Positions 16,684 to 27,295 are shown, numbered from the stretch's first letter. The stretch: 64,000 nt of DNA from Myxococcota bacterium (GCA_023150895.1 JAKLJY010000019.1:1-64000); one strand, 5' to 3'. The notes: generated from the letters alone by a model not told the origin. Program-made: numbers and translations.

Positions 16684-18171
16684 TCACTTCAGCGTGAACT
16701 CCATCTCGACCGCCCCGATGCTGACGACGTCTCCCGACTTCAGGAACTGCTTCGTAATGCGCTGTCCGTTGACCATGACGCCGTTGGTGCTGCCGTAATC
16801 GGCGAGCTCGAAGCGGGCGTCCTGCACTTTGATGCCCGCGTGCCGCTTCGACACGGACTTGTCCGGGATCACGATCGCGTTGCCTTCGGCCGAGCCGATG
16901 TTGGTCAGGTTCTCCTTGATGAACCAGACCTTGGCGTTGAGTTCGCCCGAGCTGACGACCCGCAGCTTGCCCTTGTGGGGCAGCGCCTCGCAGTACTGGC
17001 AGACTTTCCACTCGACCGGGATGGCGTTGTTGCACTGCGTGCACGGCCGCGTCTCCGGGCCGGTCTGCACGACCTCCACCGGGCGACGGCTCGCCAGGAT
17101 GCCGCGGATGAGGCGGATGAGAATCCACAACAGAAGCAGCCCGCCGACCACGCCGCCGGCGATCGCGAGGTACCTGAGGATGTTGCTCTTCGGGGGCGAG
17201 GTCTTCTCCGTCAGCGCCGAGGACGGGAACCGCTGCCCCTCGTGGGAGAGCTCGAGCTTGTAGTTGATGTCCTTGTCGCCCTCGAAGTCGAGCGTCTGGA
17301 ACGACAGCACGTGCTGCCCCATCAGCTCCGCCCCGAAGTTCTCCATGTAGTTGCCGACTTCACCCACCCCGGAGGTCGCCGCCCGGTAGGTGCCGCCCGT
17401 GAGGTCCGACAGCTTCCGGATGCGCTTCTCCGTCTCGCGTCGCTCTTCTTCTTCCGGCGGCGGAACGTAGATGGTGTGGATGTGGACCCGCTTCTTGCCG
17501 GCCTCGTTCTTGATCTGGTCGGTCAGGTCTTTGATCTTGTTGGGGAAGCTCGCGTCCTTGTCCATGCCGTCGCCCACGACGAGCACGGCGCGGTTGCGAC
17601 CGATCGAGGTGAAGTCGCTCGGAAAGAGGCGCAGCGCCCCCTGCACGGCCTCGAGCAGGGCGGGCGTGGTGCCGTCCGGCTTCTTCTCGTCGAGCCAGTT
17701 CTGGGCGGTGTTGTGCGCCGCGCTGAGCGTGCCCGAGTTCTCGATGGTGTTGCCGAAGATCATGGCCACGGACGTGTCGCCCGTCGCCCGCAGGCCGTTG
17801 AGGAGCTTCTTGGCCTTGTCTTTCGCCAGCGTGAAGTACTCCTCGGCGGCGATGTCCGCCTGGAGCACGATCACCAGGTTCACGAACTGGTCGCTGTCGG
17901 CCAGCTTCTTGACCTGCAGCGGGTTCCCCATGGGCTGACCATCCATGATGATGGTCCACTCCTTGGGGTCGTAGGCCTCGAGCGGCTTGCGGTACTTGTC
18001 GAGGAAGCTGACGAAAAAGACGAAGTTACCCTGCTCGGCGCCCTTCGGATCGACCGCGTCGAGGCGCAGGATGGTCGCCCCTTCGGTCTTCGGCAGGTCC
18101 TGGGCAAAGGCGGTGGCGGGCGGCGCGGCGACCCCGAGGAGGAGTGCCAGGCCGATCAGGTTTCGGAGCAT
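16684..18171 (-). CDS. vWA-like exported membrane protein with zinc ribbon and FHA domain
   Basis: A 495-residue protein. A signal peptide (LIGLALLLGVAAPPATAFA) is followed by an extracytoplasmic von Willebrand A-like region (about 40-320, with FVNLVIVLQADIA and NRAVLVVGDGMDKD). The canonical DxSxS metal site is not seen. A strong transmembrane helix (about 345-370) is followed by a zinc ribbon (CTQC...CQYC) and a C-terminal FHA domain with GSAEGNAIVIPD, SVSKRHA and GSTNGVMVNG. FHA domains bind phosphothreonine, so the cytoplasmic end probably docks a phosphorylated partner such as a kinase substrate. It starts 8 bp after the preceding FHA gene. Confidence 0.9.
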   Translation of the reverse strand: MLRNLIGLALLLGVAAPPATAFAQDLPKTEGATILRLDAVDPKGAEQGNFVFFVSFLDKYRKPLEAYDPKEWTIIMDGQPMGNPLQVKKLADSDQFVNLVIVLQADIAAEEYFTLAKDKAKKLLNGLRATGDTSVAMIFGNTIENSGTLSAAHNTAQNWLDEKKPDGTTPALLEAVQGALRLFPSDFTSIGRNRAVLVVGDGMDKDASFPNKIKDLTDQIKNEAGKKRVHIHTIYVPPPEEEERRETEKRIRKLSDLTGGTYRAATSGVGEVGNYMENFGAELMGQHVLSFQTLDFEGDKDINYKLELSHEGQRFPSSALTEKTSPPKSNILRYLAIAGGVVGGLLLLWILIRLIRGILASRRPVEVVQTGPETRPCTQCNNAIPVEWKVCQYCEALPHKGKLRVVSSGELNAKVWFIKENLTNIGSAEGNAIVIPDKSVSKRHAGIKVQDARFELADYGSTNGVMVNGQRITKQFLKSGDVVSIGAVEMEFTLK

Positions 18172-18179
18172 GAGTGGGC

Positions 18180-18932
18180 TCAGTACAGTGCTTTGAAGCG
18201 GAGTTCGGTGCGGCCCAAGCGGATCGTGTCGTTGTCGATCAGCTCGTCCTTGGTGGTCTTCTTCTCGTTGAGGAAGCTGCCGTTCGTGGAGTCGTTGTCC
18301 TTGAACTCGTACTTGCCGTCCTCGTAGCGGATGATCGCGTGTTTGGACGACAGGTATTCGTCGGTGATGACGATGTCGCAGTCCGCGGCGGCGCCGATGC
18401 TGTTGACGCCATCGAAGATGCGGAAGTCCATGCCCTTCTGGTTGCCGTTCATGCAGACCAGCCAGCCCACCACGCTCCGCTTGGGGCCCTGGAGCTGGCT
18501 GATGTCGATGGCCATGGTCTTGTCGCCCTGGATCACCGGCATGTTGGGCGGTCCTCCGGGCGCCGCGGCGCCCCCGGGTCGATTGGGCACGGGCACGGGC
18601 GCGGGCGCCGCCGCGGCCTGACCGAGTGCCGCGCGGCAATACGGGCAGGCCTGCCAGGAGGGGTCCACCTCTTTATTGCAGCTCGGGCAGGCGGGGGCTG
18701 CCGCGTCATCCGTCTTCCCGCCGAATGGCCACCACCCCATCTTTTTGGACTTCTTCTCTTTCTCTTCGGGTTTGTCCTTGCCGGCGGCCTTTTTCGCCGC
18801 CCCCTCGGCGGCCTTACCGGTCTTGAGTACGGCGCCGCGGGCCGCGTTGACCGCGTCGGTCTCCGCGTTGTTGATCTTGCTGTCGATCTTTCCCTTGACG
18901 ATGTCTCGGGGGTCTCTGAAGCCGAGGATCAC
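18180..18932 (-). CDS. FHA-domain protein with zinc ribbon
   Basis: A 250-residue cytoplasmic protein from a GTG at 18932. A GTG at 18996 would add 22 residues but lies inside a direct repeat that looks regulatory. The N-terminal third is Lys/Ala-rich and helical. A zinc ribbon follows (CPSCNKEVDPSWQACPYC), then a Pro/Gly linker, and a C-terminal FHA domain with GAAADCDIVITDEYLSSKHA and NDSTNGSFLN. The same ribbon-FHA layout occurs in the next gene, so the two probably act together as phosphopeptide readers. It is first in the five-gene minus-strand cluster and divergent from a pentapeptide-repeat gene. Confidence 0.82.
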   Translation of the reverse strand: MILGFRDPRDIVKGKIDSKINNAETDAVNAARGAVLKTGKAAEGAAKKAAGKDKPEEKEKKSKKMGWWPFGGKTDDAAAPACPSCNKEVDPSWQACPYCRAALGQAAAAPAPVPVPNRPGGAAAPGGPPNMPVIQGDKTMAIDISQLQGPKRSVVGWLVCMNGNQKGMDFRIFDGVNSIGAAADCDIVITDEYLSSKHAIIRYEDGKYEFKDNDSTNGSFLNEKKTTKDELIDNDTIRLGRTELRFKALY

Positions 18933-18989
18933 CTGCGCCTCACGGGGAACGGGAACGTGGTCCGCCCACGGTACCGACCCATGATGATG

Positions 18990-19047
18990 TTCGTGCGACA
19001 CGCCCTTGGCAAGTCCGCGGGCTTTTTTCGGGATTTGTGCGACACGC
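18990..19047. promoter_or_regulatory. Tandem 14-nt direct repeat in a divergent promoter region
   Basis: TTCGTGCGACACGC (18990-19003) and TTTGTGCGACACGC (19034-19047) differ at one base and are spaced 44 bp apart, about four helical turns. They lie between the divergent FHA and pentapeptide genes. This arrangement is typical of two operator sites on one DNA face. No regulator can be named. Confidence 0.45.
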
Positions 19048-19621
19048 GCGCCGGCTGGCCGAAGATCTCTACAGGACCACGAGACCCGTCCGGAGGGATG
19101 CCCGATGCTGGCCGATGTCGACTTCATTCTCTGCCCGCCGCGCGCGGGCCGTGCCGATCTGCGGGGCGCCGGGCTGCTTCTGCCCGAGGGTCTGCCCCGC
19201 TGGCTGGTGTCCGGGGCCGTGCTTTCGGGTGAGCGCCTCGCGGGCGTCCGCGCGCCGCGGGCCCGCTGGTCGGACGTCGACGCCACCGCCGTCGATCTCT
19301 CGGGGGCGGTCCTTCCGTTCGCCGAGCTGCAGGACGTCCGCCTGGCCCACGGCGCGTTGCGCAAGGCCTCGCTGACCGGCGCGCGCTGCCTCCGGGTCGA
19401 CCTCGCCGGCGTCGACGCCGAGGGGGTCGATTTCTCCGGCGCCACGCTGACGGACTGCGACCTCACGGCCGCCCGCCTGGTCTGCGCCGACCTGCGGGGC
19501 ACCCGATTCGTCCGGGCGCGTCTCACCGGGGCCGATCTGCGAGACGCCTGGCTGGAAGGCGCGGCCTTCGTCGATTGCGAGCTGCGTTTCGCCGACCTGC
19601 GCGGGGTTCAGGGCCGGCCGC

Positions 19622-21190
<1,569 letters not shown>

Positions 21191-21193
21191 CGC

Positions 21194-22078
21194 TCACTCC
21201 GAAATCTGGGGGGGTCCGCTGCGTTCGCCCGCGATGACGCCCGTGCCGCCCACGCGCCCCATGCCGATGACGAAGGCCTGCAGCTGATCGGACTTGGGTG
21301 CGGCCGCAAAGGTCAGCACGTACATGGAGTGCACCGGCTTCTCCATGCGGATGATGTCGTGCACCTTGAGAATGTTCTCGTTGGTGATGTCGGTGTACCG
21401 CGCGGGCACCTCGACGATGAAACAGTGCGAGAGGTTCACCTGGGGCAGCACGATGGAGTCGAGTCCGATGCGGACCTGGCCGATGCGGAAGCCCTTGTAG
21501 GGGAACCGGTTCTCGAAGACGCGCGGCTCCACGCCCGTGAAGATCGACAAGAACAGCTTGAGCCCACGAACGGTGCCCCGCCACTCGTAGATCTCGATGG
21601 CTTTGCGGATGAGCTTGCGCTTGCGTTCCTCGGGCCAGGCCTGATCGAGCGTGAGGGCCACCCAGCTCGCCAACCAGTCGAGGAACTCGGGCGGGGCCTC
21701 GCGGGGGTCGAAGTAGAGGTGGACCCGGTCGAGCTTGCGCTGCAGGTCGGCGGACAGGTGGTCGAAAATCCAGAGGAACTCGCGCAGGAAGTGCCCGCCG
21801 TCGCGGTCGGCCTTCTGGAAGACCTGCGGGAGGGCGTGCAGCAGGCTGCGTCGGGAGACGACGAGCTCGACCGGCTCGTCGACGGCCACGAGCGTGCCCG
21901 GCGCGGGGACCTGCCCGGTGACCTCGTCCGCCGGGCGGTAGGCCTCCTGGTAGCGGACGGCCACGCGCTCCGGATCGAATCCGGCGTTGCGCAGCATGAG
22001 CCGCGCGTTGGCGAGCGAGATGCCCGCCACTTCGGGCATGCGCACGGTCCGTCGGACGATTTGGCGAGGCGTGGTCAT
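21194..22078 (-). CDS. Phage tail-like baseplate protein with N-terminal PASTA domain
   Basis: A 294-residue protein. Residues 12-75 look like a PASTA domain: MPEVAGISLANARLMLRNAG, then an acidic turn and GTLVAVDEPVELVVS. PASTA domains bind peptidoglycan in penicillin-binding proteins and Ser/Thr kinases. The remaining 220 residues match tail-protein families of contractile particles (P2 gpI / TIGR02242-like), with LPQVFQKAD, FLREFLWIFDHLSADLQRKLD and the conserved RKLIRKAIEIYEWRGT motif. The fusion could tether the baseplate to the cell wall. It lies 18 bp downstream of the J-like baseplate gene. Confidence 0.85.
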   Translation of the reverse strand: MTTPRQIVRRTVRMPEVAGISLANARLMLRNAGFDPERVAVRYQEAYRPADEVTGQVPAPGTLVAVDEPVELVVSRRSLLHALPQVFQKADRDGGHFLREFLWIFDHLSADLQRKLDRVHLYFDPREAPPEFLDWLASWVALTLDQAWPEERKRKLIRKAIEIYEWRGTVRGLKLFLSIFTGVEPRVFENRFPYKGFRIGQVRIGLDSIVLPQVNLSHCFIVEVPARYTDITNENILKVHDIIRMEKPVHSMYVLTFAAAPKSDQLQAFVIGMGRVGGTGVIAGERSGPPQISE

Positions 22079-22096
22079 GTCAGTCGTTCAGCCGTT

Positions 22097-25096
22097 TCAA
22101 TAGAACTGCTCGCGGGCCTTCTCGACCACGTCCACGTCCACGACATACACCAGCTCGTCCGGGGCGACCTTGATCTGCTCGACTTCTTCTTTGCGGTCTT
22201 CGTCCCGGAGACGAATCCGGTGCACGACGTCGACCCCTTCGACGTCCTCGATGACGTGGTAGAGGTCCAGCTTCAGCACGTTGCGTCCGAACGGCCAGCC
22301 GTCGCCGCTCCGCCCGCCGAGCAGCGGGTGCAGGAACGTCCGCAGGCGCTTCGAGACGGCCTCTTTGAGCTTGTCGAACGAGCCCGTGCTCTTGCGGATG
22401 ATCTCCACCTGCAAACTGACCTCGACATAGCGCGGCGAGACCACCGAGACGACGGTCGTCACGAGTCGGCGCTCCTCGAGGAACTGCTTGACCCGGCGCA
22501 AGAGCTCCGTCGACGGCATCAGCTTCATCGTGAGGTCGAGGTTGCGGTCGTCGTACTTCGGGACGACCACGACCGAGACCTCGCCTTCGCGGCCGATGGT
22601 CGGCAGGCACTTGGCCCGGGCGATGCCGTTGCTCGCCTGCAACGTGAGCCACTCGTAGTCTTCGGCGGTGACCGCGCGGTTGCGGCTCTTGATGAGGTGC
22701 GGGCCGCGGATCTTGGCGTCCTCGACGGACTCCTGGTCGCTGCCGCCTCCGGCGGGGTACGGGTTCGTGACCGCCTCGACGTAGGCGATCGTGCGCCGCA
22801 GCGCCGAGATGGCGCCCGCCGTGACGTTGCCCCGCGCACCGCCCCCGACCCGGTACATCTCGGCGACGACGTTGGCGGCGCCGGGGGGCGGAATCAGGCC
22901 CCGCCGGCCGTCGCCGAAACGAACCTCGCCCTTGACGCGATCGATGACGTAGTGCCGGCTGCGAGGGCCCGATTCGAAGAAGCTCTCGACCTCGGACCAA
23001 CGCACGGCGAAGCCGTTCTTGCCTGCAGGGGCGATGGCATCCTCGCCCGCGGCCTCGATGATCGTCCGGCGCTCGTCGCCCTCGGGGGCTTCGCGCTCGA
23101 TGATCTGCAGACGCTGCCCCTCGAGCAGGGGCCCCTGTGAGAATCGGAACGTCTGGTTGGGCGTGCCGTCGGAGCGGCCGAGGACCTCGTTGCGAATCGT
23201 CGTGTGGTGGAGCGCGACGACGGCGTTGAGGAGCACCTGCGAGATGCGGGGCATCTGGTGGTACCCGCCCATCTCGAGGCGAGCACGCAGCCAGTGGAGG
23301 GCCTCGCCGAAGCGCTTCGAGGGTTTCCAGTCCGCCGGGCCGATGAGCTTGAGAAAGCCGCTCTCGGTGAACGCGCGCGTGCCGTCTTCGGGGGCGAGGT
23401 CGACCCAGTCGCGGCCGTTCCAGTACTCCCAGACCACCCGCTGCTCCGCCGCCAGGGCCCGGTCGCGGTCGGCGTAGTATTCGCGCAGATACTCCGCGTG
23501 GCGGCGGTCCTGCTCGATGGAGGTCTTCTCCGCCATGCGGAAGTAGATGCGCTGCGTCTCGTTCGGAAAAGCCTTCTCGAAGCCGAGGTAGAGCGCCGGG
23601 CTGTCCTCGGTAGACGGCTCGAAGGCCTGGAAGGTCTTGAGGGGCGTCTTGGCGGTGATCGAATGGTCGAAATACGCGAAGTCGTTGTAGGTCAGGACCG
23701 CCTCGACGGGGTGGTCCTCCTCGCTGTACCGGAACGTCAGGGACTTGATGTACGGCGGCCGCAGCGGGCGCTCGTCGCGCCAGATCCACTTGACCCCGTC
23801 GAGCTCGTACTGCCCGGGGATGCCGTAGTCGCCCTGCTCGATGCGCACGCGCACCCAGGGGCCGGTCTCGCCCTGAATCTCGACGTCGCCGAGGCCGCCC
23901 TTCGGCATGCGGAAGCGGATCTCGCCGGAGCCGGTGAAGGCCTCGGTGCCATCCTGGAAGTCGTACTCGCTGCTGCCGGTGGAGCCCTCGCGGGTCGAAC
24001 GACCGAGGGTGACCCACTTCTTCCCGTTGTAGAACTCCCAGGCGAGGATGAGGTCCTCGCTCGGCTGCGGGGGGTCCTTCAGGCGCGCCTCGGCGAGCTG
24101 CACGTCGACGCGCACCATCGAGCCGGCCTGCGTCGGCAGGGTCTGCGGCAGCAAATAGAGCGTGTAGTTGGCCCGGGGCTCCTTGCTGAAGGGTTCCCAG
24201 ACCGTCGTGAGGTCCCGCGAGTAGTAGATTCCGCTGTCGACGTTGGTATACGCCGACGACGGGGCGACCCCCTCGCCGAGCACCTCGACTCGGGCGACGA
24301 TCGAGTCGATGACCGTCTCGTGGGGGTCCTTGGGGGCCTCGGAGAGGCGGCCGCGGATCCAGGGCATCGTCACGCCGTTGAGTTCGAGCCCTTCGATCTT
24401 GTCGATGCCCTCGAAGGCGATGGCGCCGTCCTCGACCTCGGTCAGGGAGCGGGTCAGCTCGCGCCAGCGGCGGCCGTTCCAGTACTCCCAGGACAGAAGC
24501 TCGACGACGGGGCGCATCGCGGAGGCGACGCGCACCACGAGGATGGAGTCCTCGCCGACCTTTTCGAAGCGGGGGTCACCCAGATACAGCGCGCGCTCGA
24601 CGTGCGTCACCCCCCCGAAGACCTCGAAGCCGTCGGCGCGACGCCCCTCGATGAACGGGGTCTGGTCGGCGTACTCGTCGCTGACCTGCGTGTAGCAGCG
24701 GACGATGCGGTTGTCCGTGACCTGGATGTTGTCGGCCGTCTCGAAGACGACCGGCTCTTCGCGGCCCGTCACCTGCGTCGAGACCGGCGTGCCGGCGTGG
24801 ACCCAGGTGGGCGGGCCTTTTTCGACCAGCTTGAACTGCAACAGCGCCCGCGCGGGCTGCGGGGGCTGCAGACGCACCCCCATCAGGTTCAGGAACGCGA
24901 TGTAGTTCTTGTCGGTGACCTTGTTGAGCCGATAGATGACCATTTCGGTCATCCACGCGAACAGCTCGATCAGCGTGATGCCCGGATCGGACGGGTTGAA
25001 GTTCGTCCACTCGGGGCAGTACTGCGGAATGAGCCGCTTCGCCTCTTCGACGATCTCTTTGTGCGTCCGATCGTCCAGGTTCGGGACCGGGATCAT
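22097..25096 (-). CDS. Baseplate wedge protein (J/gp6-like)
   Basis: A 999-residue protein of the putative-baseplate-assembly family. The N-terminus reads DDRTHKEIVEEAKRLIPQY followed by NPSDPGITLIELFAWMTE, a hallmark of this family. Three internal copies of a W-E-Y/F-W/Y-N-G-R/K-x-W motif (SWEYWNGRRW, AWEFYNGKKW, VWEYWNGRDW) mark beta-rich repeats in the middle. The C-terminal third carries the conserved RNRAVTAEDYEWLTLQ and VSPRYVEVSLQVEI segments. It forms the wedge around the hub of contractile tails. Its start overlaps the gp25 stop by 4 bp. Confidence 0.93.
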   Translation of the reverse strand: MIPVPNLDDRTHKEIVEEAKRLIPQYCPEWTNFNPSDPGITLIELFAWMTEMVIYRLNKVTDKNYIAFLNLMGVRLQPPQPARALLQFKLVEKGPPTWVHAGTPVSTQVTGREEPVVFETADNIQVTDNRIVRCYTQVSDEYADQTPFIEGRRADGFEVFGGVTHVERALYLGDPRFEKVGEDSILVVRVASAMRPVVELLSWEYWNGRRWRELTRSLTEVEDGAIAFEGIDKIEGLELNGVTMPWIRGRLSEAPKDPHETVIDSIVARVEVLGEGVAPSSAYTNVDSGIYYSRDLTTVWEPFSKEPRANYTLYLLPQTLPTQAGSMVRVDVQLAEARLKDPPQPSEDLILAWEFYNGKKWVTLGRSTREGSTGSSEYDFQDGTEAFTGSGEIRFRMPKGGLGDVEIQGETGPWVRVRIEQGDYGIPGQYELDGVKWIWRDERPLRPPYIKSLTFRYSEEDHPVEAVLTYNDFAYFDHSITAKTPLKTFQAFEPSTEDSPALYLGFEKAFPNETQRIYFRMAEKTSIEQDRRHAEYLREYYADRDRALAAEQRVVWEYWNGRDWVDLAPEDGTRAFTESGFLKLIGPADWKPSKRFGEALHWLRARLEMGGYHQMPRISQVLLNAVVALHHTTIRNEVLGRSDGTPNQTFRFSQGPLLEGQRLQIIEREAPEGDERRTIIEAAGEDAIAPAGKNGFAVRWSEVESFFESGPRSRHYVIDRVKGEVRFGDGRRGLIPPPGAANVVAEMYRVGGGARGNVTAGAISALRRTIAYVEAVTNPYPAGGGSDQESVEDAKIRGPHLIKSRNRAVTAEDYEWLTLQASNGIARAKCLPTIGREGEVSVVVVPKYDDRNLDLTMKLMPSTELLRRVKQFLEERRLVTTVVSVVSPRYVEVSLQVEIIRKSTGSFDKLKEAVSKRLRTFLHPLLGGRSGDGWPFGRNVLKLDLYHVIEDVEGVDVVHRIRLRDEDRKEEVEQIKVAPDELVYVVDVDVVEKAREQFY

Positions 25097-25494
25097 AGCG
25101 CGTCCTCACGCCGCAGGAAGAACGGGTAGACCAGGTTGTAGTGCGAGTTGGTGGCCCGGACGACGTACTTGATGTCCAAGAGCAGCGTGTTCTCCTGGTC
25201 GGGGTCCGGGCGACACTCGCAGTGGACCTCTTTGATGCGGGGTTCCCACTTCCGCAGGCACTCGTCGGCGTAAAAGCTGACCAGATTGCGGGTGTGGGCG
25301 TTGTTCGGAGCGAAAACGAGGTCGTGAATGCGGCAACCGAAGTCCGGTCGGTAGACGCGCTCGCCGACCGCGGTGCCGAGGATGATGCGGATGCTCTCCT
25401 CGATGTTCTCCTCGTGCGAGGACAACTCGACGCCACCGGCGGCGTTCACGCCCAGGGGGAACTTGAAGCCGCGCCCGAGGAAGCTCTTGTTCAC
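25093..25494 (-). CDS. gp25-like baseplate protein
   Basis: A 133-residue protein from a GTG start that overlaps the preceding stop (GTGA). It has the gp25 / GPW signature IEESIRIILGTAVGERVYRPDFG and later VYPFFLRR. In T4, AFP and T6SS this small protein joins sheath and wedge. Size and position between hub and J-like protein fit. No enzymatic activity is expected, although the family is called gp25-like lysozyme. Confidence 0.95.
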   Translation of the reverse strand: MNKSFLGRGFKFPLGVNAAGGVELSSHEENIEESIRIILGTAVGERVYRPDFGCRIHDLVFAPNNAHTRNLVSFYADECLRKWEPRIKEVHCECRPDPDQENTLLLDIKYVVRATNSHYNLVYPFFLRREDAL

Positions 25495-26123
25495 CCGATT
25501 CTGCCTTCGAAGCCCTCGTTGCAGACCCCGCAGCGGATCCGCACGTAGGGCGGTGAGTGGTCGATCTGCGAGAGGGGCTCGCTACAATACGGACAGCGCA
25601 GCCCGGCCTGCCGACCGTTGTGCACGGACTCGACAATGTCGGTCCAAAGCATCAGCGCGTCCAGATCCCCGGCGTTCTCGGCGGGCAGAGACCAGTTCCA
25701 CGGCTTCTTCTGCGGGGGCGGTGCCCCCGGCTCGGGTTCGTTGGCGGCGAGCAGGCGCCCGGCGGCCGTCCGGGGGCGAGGCACTTCGCGCGCGGTCGTT
25801 GCGCCCGCGGCGCTCGCGTTCACGGTGAGCGACGCCGGCGCGGCGGCGACGGGGGGCGGCGCTTCGGCGGCCTTCGGTGCGGCGACCGGGCGCCGTCGAG
25901 CGGCATCGGCCTGCGCCTCGGCGAAGAACGCGTCGTCCCGGCCGTGCCCCATGCGTCCCTCGAACCCCTCGCCGCACGACGGGCACCGGACCCGCACCGT
26001 CGCGCCATCCGCCGACGTCTCGAGCGGGCGCGCGCCGCACAACGGGCAGGCGTGGCCGGTGAAGCGGCCGTTCGCGACCTGCTCCACCACGTCGTACCAG
26101 TCGATGAGGCGCGATTCGTCCAT
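25491..26123 (-). CDS. Double zinc-ribbon protein of the injection locus
   Basis: A 210-residue protein made of two homologous halves joined by an Ala/Pro linker (about 70-150). Each half has a helix then a Cys4 ribbon. The first begins WYDVVEQVANGRFTGHACPLC and ends CPSCGEGFEGRMG; the second begins WTDIVESVHNGRQAGLRCPYC and ends CGVCNEGFEGRIG. I know no injection-system component of this form. It lies between the hub gene and gp25, where other clusters place the spike or PAAR gene. A metal-binding adaptor or tip role is conjecture. The halves probably arose by internal duplication. Confidence 0.85.
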   Translation of the reverse strand: MDESRLIDWYDVVEQVANGRFTGHACPLCGARPLETSADGATVRVRCPSCGEGFEGRMGHGRDDAFFAEAQADAARRRPVAAPKAAEAPPPVAAAPASLTVNASAAGATTAREVPRPRTAAGRLLAANEPEPGAPPPQKKPWNWSLPAENAGDLDALMLWTDIVESVHNGRQAGLRCPYCSEPLSQIDHSPPYVRIRCGVCNEGFEGRIG

Positions 26124-26185
26124 GGACGTTGAGGGTCTTCCGGCGTCTGGGGCCGGGGGACCTTAACACAGGGGGATCGGGCGGG

Positions 26186-27295
26186 CTACCAGGCGCAGCG
26201 TTCGCCGACGAATCGGGTCGTGTAGCCGCCGCCGGACTGCACCTTCGACGTGAAGATGTGCGTGACCTGGTCGAGCAGGTAGCTGCCGTCGAAGCGCTGG
26301 CCGACGTTCTGAATCTTCACGACGCCGCCCGCGCCCAACGCCGGATTGCCCTGAACCTCGGCGTCGGCCCGGATGAAACTGCGCGCGTACTCGTTGAGTT
26401 TGGTGCGCGCGATCATGTCGGCTTCCTGCTGGCTGAAGACCTTGTAGTCGACGATCTGGCGCTCGGTTTCGCCCCAGCTCGCGCTGACCGCCGCGGGGGC
26501 CGAAGTCGCGCCGTCCATCGTACCGTACAGGTGGCTCTGCGTGGCCGTCCCGACGATCTCCTTCTTCTGGGCGGGATCCCAACCGCGCACGACGACCTCC
26601 GACACCACGCGACCGAGGGACTGACGCACGTCCATGCGGCGCAGGGGCGCCTCGGCGTTGGCCGTGTTGGCGTTGTCGTAGGTGATCGTGCCCTGCGGCG
26701 CGCCGCCCACGTCCGGCTTGCGAAACCGCACCGTGCGCGGGTCGTTCAGGTGATCGATGGAGAGGTCGAAGTCCAGCCAGCTCGCGACGCCGCGCATGAA
26801 GTCGAGATCGGTCTGGTTGTGCTGGACGACATACTCGCGCACGAAAGAGGTGTCGTCGGCTTTCCCCGAAAGGCCGCGCTCCTGGACGATCTGGCGGAAG
26901 ATGTCGCTGAACTTCTGCTGGAGGAACGTCCGGGTCTTTCGGCCGCGGGTGAGCTTGTGCAGGCCGTCGAACGCCCGCAGCACGTAGATGCGGGGTCCGT
27001 TCTCGGCGAGCTTGACCTGCGTACCCACGATCTCACCGGTGAAGACCTTCTTGGTCTCTCCGGACTCATACCCCAGGCTGACCTCGACCTCGGTGCCCGG
27101 CCCGAGGTCGTCCCGGGTGTCGTAGGTGTCGGTCTCCTGGGCGTGGTTGTTGAACTGGATCTCGCAGCTCGCGGGCGCCTGCCGGCGGAGATCGACCACG
27201 ATCTGCTGGAGGTGCGCGGCGTCCGTCTGCGGCAGCTCGGTGCCGTTCAGCTTGACGATGTACTTGGGGACCGATTGGGCCGCCACGGGGTTCAC
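26186..27295 (-). CDS. Tail hub protein, phage late control D / gp27-like
   Basis: A 369-residue protein of the GpD/gp27 family that forms the central hub under the tube. Typical segments are PKYIVKLNGTEL, the FTGEIVG strand, LTRGRKTRTFLQQKFSDI, the VVQHNQTDLDFMRGVASWLDF motif and a C-terminal INVQG/GGVVKIQNVGQRFDG beta region. It lacks a gp5-like OB fold or needle repeat, so it equals only the first half of VgrG/Afp8. It lies between the LysM gene (18 bp upstream) and the double-ribbon gene (62 bp downstream). Confidence 0.93.
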   Translation of the reverse strand: MNPVAAQSVPKYIVKLNGTELPQTDAAHLQQIVVDLRRQAPASCEIQFNNHAQETDTYDTRDDLGPGTEVEVSLGYESGETKKVFTGEIVGTQVKLAENGPRIYVLRAFDGLHKLTRGRKTRTFLQQKFSDIFRQIVQERGLSGKADDTSFVREYVVQHNQTDLDFMRGVASWLDFDLSIDHLNDPRTVRFRKPDVGGAPQGTITYDNANTANAEAPLRRMDVRQSLGRVVSEVVVRGWDPAQKKEIVGTATQSHLYGTMDGATSAPAAVSASWGETERQIVDYKVFSQQEADMIARTKLNEYARSFIRADAEVQGNPALGAGGVVKIQNVGQRFDGSYLLDQVTHIFTSKVQSGGGYTTRFVGERCAW

